This document shows positions 25,776 to 35,388 of a stretch of DNA of 64,000 bases, in pieces. This DNA is from an uncultured Planctomycetaceae bacterium (GTDB taxonomy: Bacteria; Planctomycetota; Planctomycetia; Planctomycetales; Planctomycetaceae). The stretch lies in NCBI GenBank assembly GCA_943787265.1, contig CALSLT010000035.1, positions 1 to 64,000 of the forward strand. The letters run 5' to 3'. The notes beneath the pieces were generated by a model that worked only from the letters and a program-made list of their open reading frames with translations, had not been told where the DNA came from and ran no database searches. The position numbers and the translations under genes were made by a program. Position 1 is the first letter of the stretch. Each line of letters starts with the position of its first letter.

Positions 25776-26825
25776 ATGGAACGTACCGTGGGAATGGATA
25801 CTCAGCCGACAATTGCCGTGTGCATCCCCAGCTACAAGGCGACGGCTACCATTCTGCAAGTGCTTGAGTCCGTCGGTCCCGAAGTCAGCCATATCTTTAT
25901 GATCGATGATGCCTGCCCGGAATCGACAGCGGACTTTGTCGAGCAAAATTACTCCGACTCTCGTCTGACAATAATCCGCAACGAGAAGAACCTCGGAGTC
26001 GGCGGCGCAGTCGTGCAGGGATACCGAGCTGCCTTGAACGCTGACGTCGACATCGCGGTAAAGATCGACAGCGACGGGCAGATGGATCCAGCACTTGTGC
26101 CGTACCTCACGCGTTCGATCGTCAGCGGTTCGGCTGACTATGCGAAGGGGTGCCGCTTTTACAGCCTGAAAGACATGAAGTCGATGCCGTACATCAGACT
26201 GCTCGGCAATGCAGCTCTGTCGATCATCAATAAGGTCACCAGCGGATACTGGACCGTGGTTGATCCCACAAACGGTTTCACTGCCATCCATCGCGCCGCT
26301 CTGCAACAACTGCCGCTCAACCGAATCTCTCGCGGTTACTTTTTTGAAAGCGACATGCTGTTTCGACTCTCAACCATCCGAGCGGTTGTAAAAGATGTCC
26401 CGATGGCGTCGGTCTACGAAGACGAACAAAGCCAACTGCGGATTGGGCGAGTCCTGTTTGAATTCCCTCCGCTTTACGCACGAGCTTTCGTGAAGCGAAT
26501 CCTCTACTGCTACTTTCTCCGAGACTTCAACGCGGTCAGCCTGCATTTTGTGCTCGCGATGGCCCTGCTGATCCCTGGAACGTTCTGGGGCAGCTACCAC
26601 TGGTGGAAGTCTGTTGAAACAGGAGTCGTCGCCACGACTGGTACAGTCATGCTGGCCGTGCTGCCGCTGATTCTGGGGTTTCAATTTCTACTGGGGGCTG
26701 TTCAGGGAGATATGGCCAACCAACCTGATGAACCAGTTCAGAAAACGACAGATCGCACCGGACGACGACGGCAGATGTCGATGCCGACGATCAGCGACTC
26801 CAGCAATAAGGGTCGAGCACAATGA
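25776..26825 (+). CDS. membrane glycosyltransferase family 2 (polyprenyl-phosphate sugar transferase-like)
   Basis: A 349-residue protein, or 343 if translation starts at the second Met at 25794. The GT-A domain occupies about residues 10-240, with IAVCIPSYKATATI at the start, FMIDDACPESTA for nucleotide binding, NLGVGGAVVQGY and the DSDGQMD acidic motif, and VDPTNGFTAI for the acceptor loop. Two transmembrane helices follow (about 258-310). This resembles dolichol/undecaprenyl-phosphate mannosyl- or glucosyltransferases, which make lipid-linked sugars used as donors on the outer face of the membrane. The next gene overlaps by four bases (ATGA) and encodes a multi-spanning protein, a plausible acceptor-side partner. 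Confidence 0.85.
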   Translation: MERTVGMDTQPTIAVCIPSYKATATILQVLESVGPEVSHIFMIDDACPESTADFVEQNYSDSRLTIIRNEKNLGVGGAVVQGYRAALNADVDIAVKIDSDGQMDPALVPYLTRSIVSGSADYAKGCRFYSLKDMKSMPYIRLLGNAALSIINKVTSGYWTVVDPTNGFTAIHRAALQQLPLNRISRGYFFESDMLFRLSTIRAVVKDVPMASVYEDEQSQLRIGRVLFEFPPLYARAFVKRILYCYFLRDFNAVSLHFVLAMALLIPGTFWGSYHWWKSVETGVVATTGTVMLAVLPLILGFQFLLGAVQGDMANQPDEPVQKTTDRTGRRRQMSMPTISDSSNKGRAQ

Positions 26826-28048
26826 ACGACAGTGAGCAAATGGATTTGCCAGTTCCGTCAAAGCGCGAGCGATTCGTTGGACCATTGTTCGGTTTCGCGG
26901 CCATGCTGGTCGTCAATGCCGTCTACCTCGCCTACAAGGGCCTGTTCATCGCTCCGGATTCATCGTTCTACATGCTTGGAACAGACCAGCTTGTCGCCGC
27001 CGGATTTGATTTCCAGGCATTCCTGAACGGCTCTCCGAAATTCACACAGTACATCGGTTTTGTCACCTGGTGCGCCGCACTGAAATCCGTCGCTGGAGAA
27101 AACTGGCCCGCCGCTGTCGTCGGAGGGAACGCCATTGCAAACGCAGTCACCGTGGCAGTCCTGACACATGCTCTACGTCGATCTAGCATCTGCTGGCAGG
27201 CCAGACTCTGCGCCATATTCTGGTGTATGATTGCTTTTGACCTACTCGTCTGGTCCAAAGGCTTGCTGTCTGATCCAACGTTTCTCGTGTTGGCGACGTC
27301 CGCTGTTACAGTCTCCGCAGGCTGCATCAAACCTCGGACAGGCCGTCTTTCGCGACGGATAGGATTGCTGGGCGTCGCGGCTGTAGTGAGCATTGCGGCA
27401 ATCTGCTGGCGGCCAACGGGCATTGCACTCGTTGTGCCATTGAGTGTCTGCGGGCTGCTTGGCCTGCTTCCGAAACGCTTCCAGGTGAAACGAGCCTTCA
27501 CGCTGCTGGTGACACTTGTTGTGGTCGAGGCAGGGTTTCTCGTCTTTGCCCACTTCATGTCCGCCCCGGAAAGCTGGCCACTCCCGTTTGGTGGCGGACA
27601 TATCAGCTACACGGCTCATTACTACGACGACGGTCAGGTTGTCTGGAAGCGGTACGCGACCTACCACGCGGAGCCCGAAACACTGATGGACTACCACCTG
27701 ATCACGCTCGACCGACTGCGCTACTGGTTCGCGTGTTACGAAAGCGAATTCAGCTTCGCTCATAAACTCTACAACTGTGTGTTCTACATCCCGCTGTTCC
27801 TGGGCAGCGCCGTAACTCTCGTCCTATGGACGCTTCGCAAGTTCAGAAATCGCGAGCAATGCGACCGGCTGGTGACCACACTGCTCTCGATGGTTCTGGC
27901 ATACTCCGCCATGCATGCGATGCTCCAGGTCGACTACGGATGGAGATACCGAGTCCCGATCATCCCCTGCATGATGATGCTCTCAGCGATCGCCCTGGAC
28001 GCCGCCGTCCGGCACAAGTCCCGAGATGCAATTCAAGATTCACTGTGA
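26822..28048 (+). CDS. multi-spanning membrane protein, probable GT-C-type glycosyltransferase
   Basis: A 408-residue protein with about ten hydrophobic helices. An early loop carries IAPDSSFYMLGTDQLVAAGF, of the kind seen in the first extracytoplasmic loop of GT-C transferases, where an acidic residue is catalytic. The C-terminal end (QVDYGWRYRVPIIPCMMMLS) resembles the final helices of ArnT/PMT-like proteins. It overlaps the GT2 gene by four bases, so the pair is translationally coupled. It probably transfers a sugar from the lipid donor made by its neighbour to a wall, protein or glycolipid acceptor. The class is inferred from topology; no family signature is certain. Confidence 0.7.
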   Translation: MNDSEQMDLPVPSKRERFVGPLFGFAAMLVVNAVYLAYKGLFIAPDSSFYMLGTDQLVAAGFDFQAFLNGSPKFTQYIGFVTWCAALKSVAGENWPAAVVGGNAIANAVTVAVLTHALRRSSICWQARLCAIFWCMIAFDLLVWSKGLLSDPTFLVLATSAVTVSAGCIKPRTGRLSRRIGLLGVAAVVSIAAICWRPTGIALVVPLSVCGLLGLLPKRFQVKRAFTLLVTLVVVEAGFLVFAHFMSAPESWPLPFGGGHISYTAHYYDDGQVVWKRYATYHAEPETLMDYHLITLDRLRYWFACYESEFSFAHKLYNCVFYIPLFLGSAVTLVLWTLRKFRNREQCDRLVTTLLSMVLAYSAMHAMLQVDYGWRYRVPIIPCMMMLSAIALDAAVRHKSRDAIQDSL

Positions 28049-28123
28049 GCTGCTATTCGAAGATGGCATTCAAGCGAAACTCGACAATTGGCCGACTTCA
28101 CACGTCACCTGATTGTCGCTCGT

Positions 28124-28534
28124 CTAAAAGAGCCATGCCCCCGCAGTTTTAACGGCACGTTGCTCAGCGTGCATTGGCTGGCGAAATTCACCCGATGTCT
28201 GCTGCACTTCCTGGTCCAACTCGCCCACCGGAAACACTTCAAAGGCGTCAGGTGTCGAGCCAGAGACGTCTCGCGGCAGCTCTATAGTTTTTGTGTTATG
28301 CAAAACGTTGGGCGGTGCGGCAGTTCGAAAGTCATCCATTCGCATCTGATCGACAAATGCCGCCGGGCTGCCCATCGAATTGACATCAGCCCAACCGCGT
28401 ACAAGCCCACAATCGGTAGCCATTTGACAGCCGGTTCCGCCCACCAGGCTTCCAAAAAGAATCCCGAGGCCCAAAATCCGAAAACCGACAGTATCTGCTC
28501 TCCGGTATTTCGAACTCAAAACTCGTTTCTGCAT
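28124..28534 (-). CDS. small lipoprotein of unknown function
   Basis: From the ATG at 28534 (another lies at 28546) the product has 136 residues with a lipoprotein signal: basic MQKRVLSSKYRRADTVGFRI, hydrophobic LGLGILFGSLVGGTGC and Cys at the end of the lipobox (GGTGC). The remainder, about 100 residues, is soluble and without recognised domains. The frame extends further upstream to 28702, but those residues precede the signal sequence and are unlikely to be translated. It converges with the membrane transferase gene. Confidence 0.6.
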   Translation of the reverse strand: MQKRVLSSKYRRADTVGFRILGLGILFGSLVGGTGCQMATDCGLVRGWADVNSMGSPAAFVDQMRMDDFRTAAPPNVLHNTKTIELPRDVSGSTPDAFEVFPVGELDQEVQQTSGEFRQPMHAEQRAVKTAGAWLF

Positions 28535-28846
28535 GACCTGAATCATAATTCGCGTTTCCAGCCAGTCACTGTTTAAAGCTGTCGTTAGATTAATCGGCGC
28601 AATCCGAACTGTCGGGCCACTCACTGTCGCAATTGAGGGATTTCCCCCTTCGTCCGCAGCTCGATGCCTCACGCGATTCTTCGCAGTGGCGAAATCGGCC
28701 ATGCCAACGATCGGAAGCAGCAGTAACTCGTTGCCGCGCAGCAGGCAGGACGTCAGACTCCGTTCGTTTTCTCAAGATTCGCGGTTCGTGAGTCCAACGC
28801 GAGTTGGCATAACTCTGTCGAAGACTCCCAAAGGGACGCACATACG

Positions 28847-29914
28847 ATGGCTGAGATTCCGAAGACGCAGAGCTGGATCGGCGAGTTGCCGGGGAAGCTG
28901 CGGATGATTGATCAGACTCGGCTGTCGGAGGAGTTTGTCGAGATTGATTGTGAAACCGTGCAGCAGGTTTGGGATGCGATTAAGCGGCTTAGCGTTCGAG
29001 GGGCTCCGGCGATTGGCGTTTCGGCCGCTTACGGAACGGTCATCGGTCTGCAGGGCGAAACGAGCCTGAGCCGTGCTGACTTTGACCTTAAACTGGCTGA
29101 AGTTACGGACCATCTGGCGAGCAGCCGGCCAACGGCAGTCAATCTGTTCTGGGCTTTAGCGCGAATGAAGAATGTCGCTGCGGGACTGGCCGACGCGACT
29201 CCAACGGACGTCGTGACGCGACTGCTGGCCGAGGCTCGGGCTATCGAGACCGAAGATCGCGAGATGTGTGCGGCGATTGGTCGATACGGCGCTGAACTGA
29301 TGCCAGACGATGGCGGAGTCCTCACGCACTGCAATGCCGGCGGCCTCGCGACAGCAGGAGATGGCACTGCACTTTCCGTTCTGTTTGCAGCCGCGGAAGC
29401 AGGCAAGAAGATTCACGTCTTTGCTGACGAAACTCGACCGCTGCTTCAGGGAGCCCGTCTGACTTCGTGGGAATGCCAGCAGCGCCACGTGCCAGTCACC
29501 GTAATCTGCGACTCAATGGCCGCTCTTGTGATGCGGAAAAAAAAGGTCAAAGCGGTCGTGACTGGTGCAGACCGAATCGCGGCTAACGGAGATGCCGCCA
29601 ACAAAGTCGGTACTTATTCAGTAGCCGTTCTGGCAAAAGCTCACGGCATCCCGTTCTACGTGGCGGCTCCGTCGAGCACGTTCGACATGAGCCTTGCGTC
29701 TGGCGATCTGATTCCTATCGAAGAACGAGCTCGCGACGAAATCAGCCACGGCTTTGGGAAGCAGACTGTTCCAGACGGAGTGGACGTCTGGAATCCAGCT
29801 TTCGATGTCACTCCGGCAGAGCTGATCGCCGGAATCATCACGGAGCGAGGGGTAATCTCTTCGGTGAGCACGACGTCAGTCGCGGAGATGATCGGCCAAA
29901 CGCGCCGGACGTAA
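28847..29914 (+). CDS. mtnA: S-methyl-5-thioribose-1-phosphate isomerase
   Basis: A 355-residue protein of the MtnA/eIF2B-like family, full length. Key blocks are SVRGAPAIGVSAAYGTV (substrate loop), THCNAGGLATAGDGTALSV, DETRPLLQGARLTSWEC (with the acid residue of the active site) and the TGADRIAANGDAANKVGTY signature with catalytic Asp. It converts methylthioribose 1-phosphate to methylthioribulose 1-phosphate in methionine salvage from methylthioadenosine. No other mtn gene is in the window. The upstream neighbour is divergent. Confidence 0.95.
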   Translation: MAEIPKTQSWIGELPGKLRMIDQTRLSEEFVEIDCETVQQVWDAIKRLSVRGAPAIGVSAAYGTVIGLQGETSLSRADFDLKLAEVTDHLASSRPTAVNLFWALARMKNVAAGLADATPTDVVTRLLAEARAIETEDREMCAAIGRYGAELMPDDGGVLTHCNAGGLATAGDGTALSVLFAAAEAGKKIHVFADETRPLLQGARLTSWECQQRHVPVTVICDSMAALVMRKKKVKAVVTGADRIAANGDAANKVGTYSVAVLAKAHGIPFYVAAPSSTFDMSLASGDLIPIEERARDEISHGFGKQTVPDGVDVWNPAFDVTPAELIAGIITERGVISSVSTTSVAEMIGQTRRT

Positions 29915-30219
29915 ACAGACCGCTCCACCTGAACGACAGACTGCACCAAAGCTACCCACCTTCGCACCTCGCCGCTGTCGCCGAAATCGGCAAACCTGGC
30001 AGAATCGCCACTTCAGGAAGTCCAGGCAGGACACGGGAAACTGATTAAGCCCGAAGCCTCTCGCCAGCCGATCCCCTGATGTTAGCCGGATCGACTTCTG
30101 CACTCGGTGCATCAGTCAGCCTTCCCCCATCCTGGTGCCTGTGCTCATCGGCACGTTTGGGGATTTCCGGCGATCACTACCCGTCGATGATCCCTTCCGA
30201 ACTGAATCGGTGACGAGTC
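29915..30219. other. 305-base stretch with no recognised gene
   Basis: Between mtnA and the following membrane protein gene. I see no RNA gene, conserved repeat or strong hairpin. The promoter of the downstream gene presumably lies here. Confidence 0.5.
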
Positions 30220-31986
30220 ATGATTAAGCCCCGGCTTCGTCTGTATGTTTGTGCTTCCGCCGTTGTGGTAACACTGGGTGGCGCCGTGCTCACGCAGGCC
30301 GCTGGCCCCGGCGAATTCATTTCAAGACTTTGGAAACGCGAACCCGCGCCGAAGAAGGAAGTGACTTCAGGATTCAGCCCTTTCAAATGGATGCGTCGCG
30401 ACAAGTCAGACTCGTCTACCGGTCGCGTCGAAATCTCCGACCGCGGCAGACGAGTGGTTTCCGAGCGTCCTCAACTTGTCACCGACCCATTTCTGACTGA
30501 GTCGGCCCCGACCGCTCCCAATGTCCACCAAGTCGAGAAGCCTGTCAGCAAGGGCGTGATTGTTCGGCCACAGCCTCGCAGAAAACCCGCGACAACTCAG
30601 ACTGTCGACCTCAATCCCCCGGCGGCGTCCCAACGCCCGCATCCACCATCTGGCGGAGTTGGACGAACGCGAATCACAGACTTTGGTCAGAGCAGTTCCC
30701 AGAATCGAGCCGCAAGCGTCGCACAGCAATCGCTGCCGGAAGTTCAGAAGGCACGTGCCCCTCAACCCTCAAAAGGCCAGTCCCCCAGAAATGGACAATT
30801 TGTCAGCGGCTTCGACAGTGAGTTTCAGAAACTGTTCAAAGAAGTCATCGAAGAATCTCGCCAGACTAAAGGAAGTACAAGTACGCCTCGGCTGCCCGAC
30901 GAAGCAACGGCAAACGCCCCCTCTCCTGGAGTCGCGAGGCTTCCGGACACTGAAACCCCACCAGCCGATTCTCTGCGGAAAGACTTTGCCAGGTTCGCAC
31001 AGGAACGCACCGGACCTGAAGTCGACAACCTGATCCGGGAATCACGAAACCAGATGGAGTCGTCTGTCCTGGCTCGTCAGGCCTCAAGGGACAGAGGAAC
31101 CACGAACGTCGCCGGAACTTCACACTCAAGTCCCAATCCGACCCCATCAACGTCTGGCTCCCCCGTCGACTCAAACGCTGCCGGCTCAGCCTTCACGCCG
31201 CAGCGACTGCCAGATCGAGTTCCACAGACCGTCAACCAATTGATCGTCCCGAGCTCTATGGTGCCAGACCGGCGGCTCTTCACTACTTCCGAGGGCTGGA
31301 TGAATCGCGGCGAACTGGAACGCCAGGCAGCCGCTGCGGCAGTTCCTGGCCCTGACCTGCAACCTGTCGTTCGTGTTGTTCCCGGAGACCGTGGAGCTGG
31401 AGTCGTCATCGAAAGTGGCCAGTGGGCACCGATTCAACCGCGAGTCTCTTCCAATGTTGCTCCCGCCCGATCCGTTCCTGACACATCGCAATTTCGACGC
31501 CTGTCATTTGAAGGGGACGATGCCTCAGCCGAGACGGGCGCCGTTCAGGCGATCGGCGACGGCCTCAAGCAACAATCCAACCCAAGTACGAACGCCCCGC
31601 ATGCTGGTCAGCACTCTGGCCACTCAGCATTCATGATTCCGCCGATGTCTGAAGAATCTCCAACTGTCCCGCCAGCCCTGGCCGTCGAAGCGGAACCTGG
31701 CGAAGAAATGATCATGATCATTCCCGCCAACCGAACCGACCACAGCCTTGATGCAGCGGAAGTCGCCGCAGCGCTGGCGTCGGTGCCTGAACCTCCGAAA
31801 ACAAGCCAAGCTGCGTTCGAGTGGCCTGACGAATCAGAAATCGCTGTCGCGCCTGCCGACGGAGGCTTTCCCTGGAAAACGACGGTCTTCTTCCTCGCAC
31901 TCACTGGCACAGCGATCGGCCTGTTCTTCCGCAGGAAGGCCCAAGGCGGCATTTTCGTCACAACCGGAACCAGCACCGAGTCATAA
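30220..31986 (+). CDS. exported, Pro/Ser-rich protein with a C-terminal membrane anchor
   Basis: A 588-residue protein with a signal peptide (about residues 1-28, VVTLGGAVLTQAAGP) and one transmembrane helix near the C-terminus (about 552-572, TTVFFLALTGTAIGLFF) followed by RRKAQG. The region between is long and low in complexity, rich in Pro, Ser, Arg and Gln, with no recognised fold and few cysteines. The topology, an exported chain anchored by its end with a basic cytoplasmic tail, resembles surface or periplasm-spanning proteins. Function unknown. Confidence 0.7.
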   Translation: MIKPRLRLYVCASAVVVTLGGAVLTQAAGPGEFISRLWKREPAPKKEVTSGFSPFKWMRRDKSDSSTGRVEISDRGRRVVSERPQLVTDPFLTESAPTAPNVHQVEKPVSKGVIVRPQPRRKPATTQTVDLNPPAASQRPHPPSGGVGRTRITDFGQSSSQNRAASVAQQSLPEVQKARAPQPSKGQSPRNGQFVSGFDSEFQKLFKEVIEESRQTKGSTSTPRLPDEATANAPSPGVARLPDTETPPADSLRKDFARFAQERTGPEVDNLIRESRNQMESSVLARQASRDRGTTNVAGTSHSSPNPTPSTSGSPVDSNAAGSAFTPQRLPDRVPQTVNQLIVPSSMVPDRRLFTTSEGWMNRGELERQAAAAAVPGPDLQPVVRVVPGDRGAGVVIESGQWAPIQPRVSSNVAPARSVPDTSQFRRLSFEGDDASAETGAVQAIGDGLKQQSNPSTNAPHAGQHSGHSAFMIPPMSEESPTVPPALAVEAEPGEEMIMIIPANRTDHSLDAAEVAAALASVPEPPKTSQAAFEWPDESEIAVAPADGGFPWKTTVFFLALTGTAIGLFFRRKAQGGIFVTTGTSTES

Positions 31987-32110
31987 ATCTTCTGAATGAA
32001 CCTCGGCGATCACGTCCTGTGACTTATGGTTTGCCTGTGCGGCGAAGACGGCTTCGCAGCAACTACAAACCATATTGAACAGACAAGCGTTGACCGATCA
32101 GGAGTTTCAG

Positions 32111-32461
32111 ATGTCCGCTGATCCTTGGAGCCGCCCTACTCTCGACGACCTCAAGCAGGTCCTCGAAAACATCGGCAAAACTGACGGCGACCACGAACGT
32201 GCCGCTGAGCGACTGGACCTTTCGGTCCCCGCTGAAGTCATCACGGCTCGCGGAAGCACCATCCCGGCTATGACACGGGAAATCAGCCGCTTCGGCATCG
32301 GACTGCTGCACCGCGGCTCGCTCCAAATGGGCGATGTCACCGTCAAAATGGCTAGCGACACTCGCGAATACAAATATCTCGTTCGCCTCGAATGGTGTAC
32401 CCCGTGTGAGAACGGCATGTTCATCAGCGGCGGACAGTTTCTCGGGAAGTTGGACGAGTAA
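32111..32461 (+). CDS. PilZ-like domain protein
   Basis: The product from ATG 32111 has 116 residues. An in-frame ATG at 32075 would add 12 residues, but CAGGAG at 32098-32103 is well placed for the later start. Residues 40-110 read as a PilZ-like beta barrel (VPAEVITARGSTIPAMTREI, ISRFGIGLLHRGSLQMGDVT). PilZ domains bind cyclic di-GMP through an RxxxR motif and a D/NxSxxG motif. Here the second motif is degenerate (SRFGIG), so c-di-GMP binding is uncertain. A strong hairpin follows the stop. Confidence 0.65.
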   Translation: MSADPWSRPTLDDLKQVLENIGKTDGDHERAAERLDLSVPAEVITARGSTIPAMTREISRFGIGLLHRGSLQMGDVTVKMASDTREYKYLVRLEWCTPCENGMFISGGQFLGKLDE

Positions 32462-32490
32462 TCCAACTCGACCACTCAGGCCAATTCCCC

Positions 32491-32515
32491 GGAGTTCTCG
32501 ATCCGCGAGAACTCC
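32491..32515 (+). terminator. hairpin after the PilZ-like gene
   Basis: A perfect 10-bp stem, GGAGTTCTCG (32491-32500) with CGAGAACTCC (32506-32515), around a five-base loop. There is no T run after it, so termination is probable but not certain. Confidence 0.6.
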
Positions 32516-33122
32516 GTGCGGAATCACACTGGCCATAATCGCCAGATGAGTTGAGGCTTCGCGCTCGCTCGTCATGACGTGTTTCAGAATGAAACAGGCG
32601 ACTGACCTGCCCGTGTCAGGTTCATCTCTTCACGACGAGGCCACTTCATCGCGCGAACGTCGGTGAATGCAGGTGTTCCCCTCGACAATTCGTGAGTCGT
32701 GCGGCCTGTGACGATCATGGCGAATACGCTCGCCGGACCACCGCAACCCATTTACGTCCGATCCAAATGAACTGATGCCGGCTTCCCGCCGCGTTCGATG
32801 ACAAGCATACGGAGAGGACTATTTCGGTCTGCCGGTGGCCGCTGGCACTCTCACTCTCCCACGCGGGGTCCACATCCAGTTTTCTGCTGTCTGCGTCAAA
32901 CCTGCTGCAGTCGAACATCCTCAGCACCAGCGTCTCATTCTCAATGAACCATCAACCTGAGACTCGCATCGAGTCACAAGCTGCCGGTTCCGAGTGAACT
33001 GAGATCACGTTGAGTTCCGACTGATTGGCTTACGTCCGACTGCCGAAGACAAAGCCCGTTCGAACTAAAGCGGTATTCCACCTGGAGTGCCACTCCTTCG
33101 AGCCAACATCAGTTGCAGGCCT
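32516..33122. other. 607-base stretch with no recognised gene
   Basis: Between the PilZ-like gene and the RND exporter. Short open frames exist on both strands (for example 32715-32927), but none has a plausible start site or recognisable composition. No RNA gene was recognised. The promoter of the exporter presumably lies here. Confidence 0.5.
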
Positions 33123-35360
33123 ATGATTTCTCGGTTCTACCAGCGTTTCTCGAAAGCCATAATCGTGGCTCTCTTTGCGTCGCTGGCAGTTCTTTATCCA
33201 CTGGCCGAATCGATCCCGCCGAACAACAACACCGAAACCTGGCTGTCCGACGCAAACGAAGCGCGACAGGTTTATGAGGATTTCCGTTTCCACTTCGGTG
33301 GCGAAGAACTGATCCTCGTCGCTCTCGACCGAACCGAGCACGATCCCAAGTTGATCGAAGCGGTCTGCGGTCGCCTGGAACGACTCGAAGTTATCCGTAA
33401 GGTCTGGTCGCCGGAACGCCTTTCATCAATGATGGCCGAGTTTGATCTCTCTGAATCCGAGATCGAACAAAGGCTTCATCGAATCGCCATCTCGCAGGAC
33501 GGCAAGTTCGCTGGAATTGTGGCGTTGCTCACCGACGAAGGACTCAAGGACCGTGCCGCTACGATGGGCAAGGTGACGGGAGTTCTGGAGTACTGTCAGC
33601 TTGATACTTCAAACCTGAAGATAACAGGTGCCCCCGTTATCGTTGCCGAGTTAAATCGACTCGGGGGAAAACAGGCCAATCAGGTCTACTTCGGAATCAC
33701 TATCGCCATCTGTCTGGGAGTGCTCTTCTTCACGTTGAAGCAATTTGCTCCCGCGTTTCTCATTTTGATCGAGACAATCTGGGCCTTCCAGTTGACGTTG
33801 GCTTGCGTCCGCATCGGTGGCGGCGAGATGAACTTCATCCTCGACTCACTTCCGGTCATGGTAATGGTTTTCAGCATGGCCGTGGCCATCCACTACCTGC
33901 ACCACTTTGCCGCTCATCGAAACGAAAATGATCCAATCGGTCAGACACTTCGCGGAGTAAGTTGGCCTTGCCTTCTGGCGACATTCACTACGGCTATTGG
34001 CCTGGCGTCGCTCGGCATCAGTGCCATTCCACCGGTACGACAGTTCGGAATCGCGACCGCGGGTGGGACGTTCGCAGCGCTGATCGCAGGCCTGGGAATC
34101 ACTCCCGCCATTCTGACGCTCTATCCTCCCGACCAGTTCCAAAGCCAATGCCTGCATGGCTTCTTCCGCAAAGCCGCCGCTCGTCTATACCTGAACCGTG
34201 TCGTCACAACGATGGCTGTATGTGGCATGGTCGTGTGGTGCGGTCTGGGCGTCATCTGGATCAAAGCTGAGTTCCAACCGCTGAACTTCTTCCCGGAAAG
34301 CTCAAAGGTTCTCCAGGATACTCACTATCTGCACAACGAAATGGCGAGTACCGACTCGGTCGAGCTCGTCGTCGACTTCGGCATGCAGGACATCCCTGAC
34401 ACCGCGCGTATCGACACCATCCGGCAGATGGAAGATTCGCTGCGTGAAGTGCCGCATGTGCAACTTGTCCTCTCAGCAACGACGTTCCTGCCAGACCCAT
34501 TGCCGCAGGGGCTGTCGCCGGCACTGGAAGCAATCAGGCAACAATCAGAAGACAACGACTTCATCGCTGACGGTGGCCACCTTTGGAGAATCTCCGCACG
34601 CGTTGAGCCGTCCGAGAACGCGACGTCCCAACAACTGTTCCATGTCCTCTCCGCCAAATCAAAGGAACTGGCTGCGGAACACAACGTTGAAATTGTCTGC
34701 ACGGGTATCGCACCGTTGATCGAGCGTGCTCAACAGGACATCTTTGACGGATTCTGGAAGAGCGTCTTCACGGCGTTCTGCCTGATCTCCGTCATCATGG
34801 TTGTTTGCCTGAGATCACCTCTTGCCGGCGCCGTCGCCATGATTCCGAACGTGACCCCCATCATGCTGGTCTTCGGAACGCTCGGCTGGCTGAACGTTCC
34901 CACGGACATCGGCACGATGATGACCGGAAGTATCGCGTTGGGCATCGCAGTCGATGGAACATTCCACTTTCTAACGTGCTATCGCCGCCTGTTCGACAAG
35001 ACCGGCAACTCGGTATACGCCACACGAGTCGCATTGGAAACAACTGGTCCTCCGATTGTGCAGGCAACCGTCATTACTGGTCTGGGAATGCTGGCGCTCG
35101 GATTGAGCAACTTCGGCCCGACCGTCCGCTTCGGCCTCTTAATGACAACTTCACTGTTCGTTGCATTGATCGGCGACCTGATCCTGCTCCCTTGCCTGCT
35201 CTACATGCGACCTTCAAAGGTGGTCGCCACGACCAATACGAAAGAGTCAACTCCAGAAGCTAAGCAAAATCGCCAGGTGCCACCGCCTCACATCGGTCAG
35301 CCTCGGCGTTCATCCGAGCCAACCGGACCCGACGACGATGCAGAAGGCTGCTTCGCCTGA
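33123..35360 (+). CDS. RND/MMPL-type exporter of the patched-like group
   Basis: From ATG 33123 (an in-frame ATG lies at 33087) the protein has 745 residues. Its layout is one N-terminal helix (IIVALFASLAVLYPLAESIP), a large extracytoplasmic loop with WLSDANEARQVYEDF, five helices with a sterol-sensing-like segment (NFILDSLPVMVMVFSMAVAI, HYLHHFA), a sixth helix, a second loop and five more helices with IGTMMTGSIALGIAVDGTFH. This is a single-chain RND pump of the MMPL/HpnN-like type, which moves lipids or hydrophobic molecules across the envelope using the proton gradient. No membrane-fusion protein is adjacent. The substrate is unknown; hopanoid or lipid export is a possibility drawn from the family only. 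Confidence 0.88.
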   Translation: MISRFYQRFSKAIIVALFASLAVLYPLAESIPPNNNTETWLSDANEARQVYEDFRFHFGGEELILVALDRTEHDPKLIEAVCGRLERLEVIRKVWSPERLSSMMAEFDLSESEIEQRLHRIAISQDGKFAGIVALLTDEGLKDRAATMGKVTGVLEYCQLDTSNLKITGAPVIVAELNRLGGKQANQVYFGITIAICLGVLFFTLKQFAPAFLILIETIWAFQLTLACVRIGGGEMNFILDSLPVMVMVFSMAVAIHYLHHFAAHRNENDPIGQTLRGVSWPCLLATFTTAIGLASLGISAIPPVRQFGIATAGGTFAALIAGLGITPAILTLYPPDQFQSQCLHGFFRKAAARLYLNRVVTTMAVCGMVVWCGLGVIWIKAEFQPLNFFPESSKVLQDTHYLHNEMASTDSVELVVDFGMQDIPDTARIDTIRQMEDSLREVPHVQLVLSATTFLPDPLPQGLSPALEAIRQQSEDNDFIADGGHLWRISARVEPSENATSQQLFHVLSAKSKELAAEHNVEIVCTGIAPLIERAQQDIFDGFWKSVFTAFCLISVIMVVCLRSPLAGAVAMIPNVTPIMLVFGTLGWLNVPTDIGTMMTGSIALGIAVDGTFHFLTCYRRLFDKTGNSVYATRVALETTGPPIVQATVITGLGMLALGLSNFGPTVRFGLLMTTSLFVALIGDLILLPCLLYMRPSKVVATTNTKESTPEAKQNRQVPPPHIGQPRRSSEPTGPDDDAEGCFA

Positions 35361-35388
35361 CGGTTGGGTTTCTCGCAGCAGGACGCGG

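Noticed and set aside
28590-28702. Upstream extension of the small lipoprotein
   Set aside because: A lipoprotein signal sequence must be N-terminal, so a start at 28534 or 28546 is preferred.
32715-32927. Leftward 70-codon frame in the gap before the RND exporter
   Set aside because: No start signal or recognisable features.
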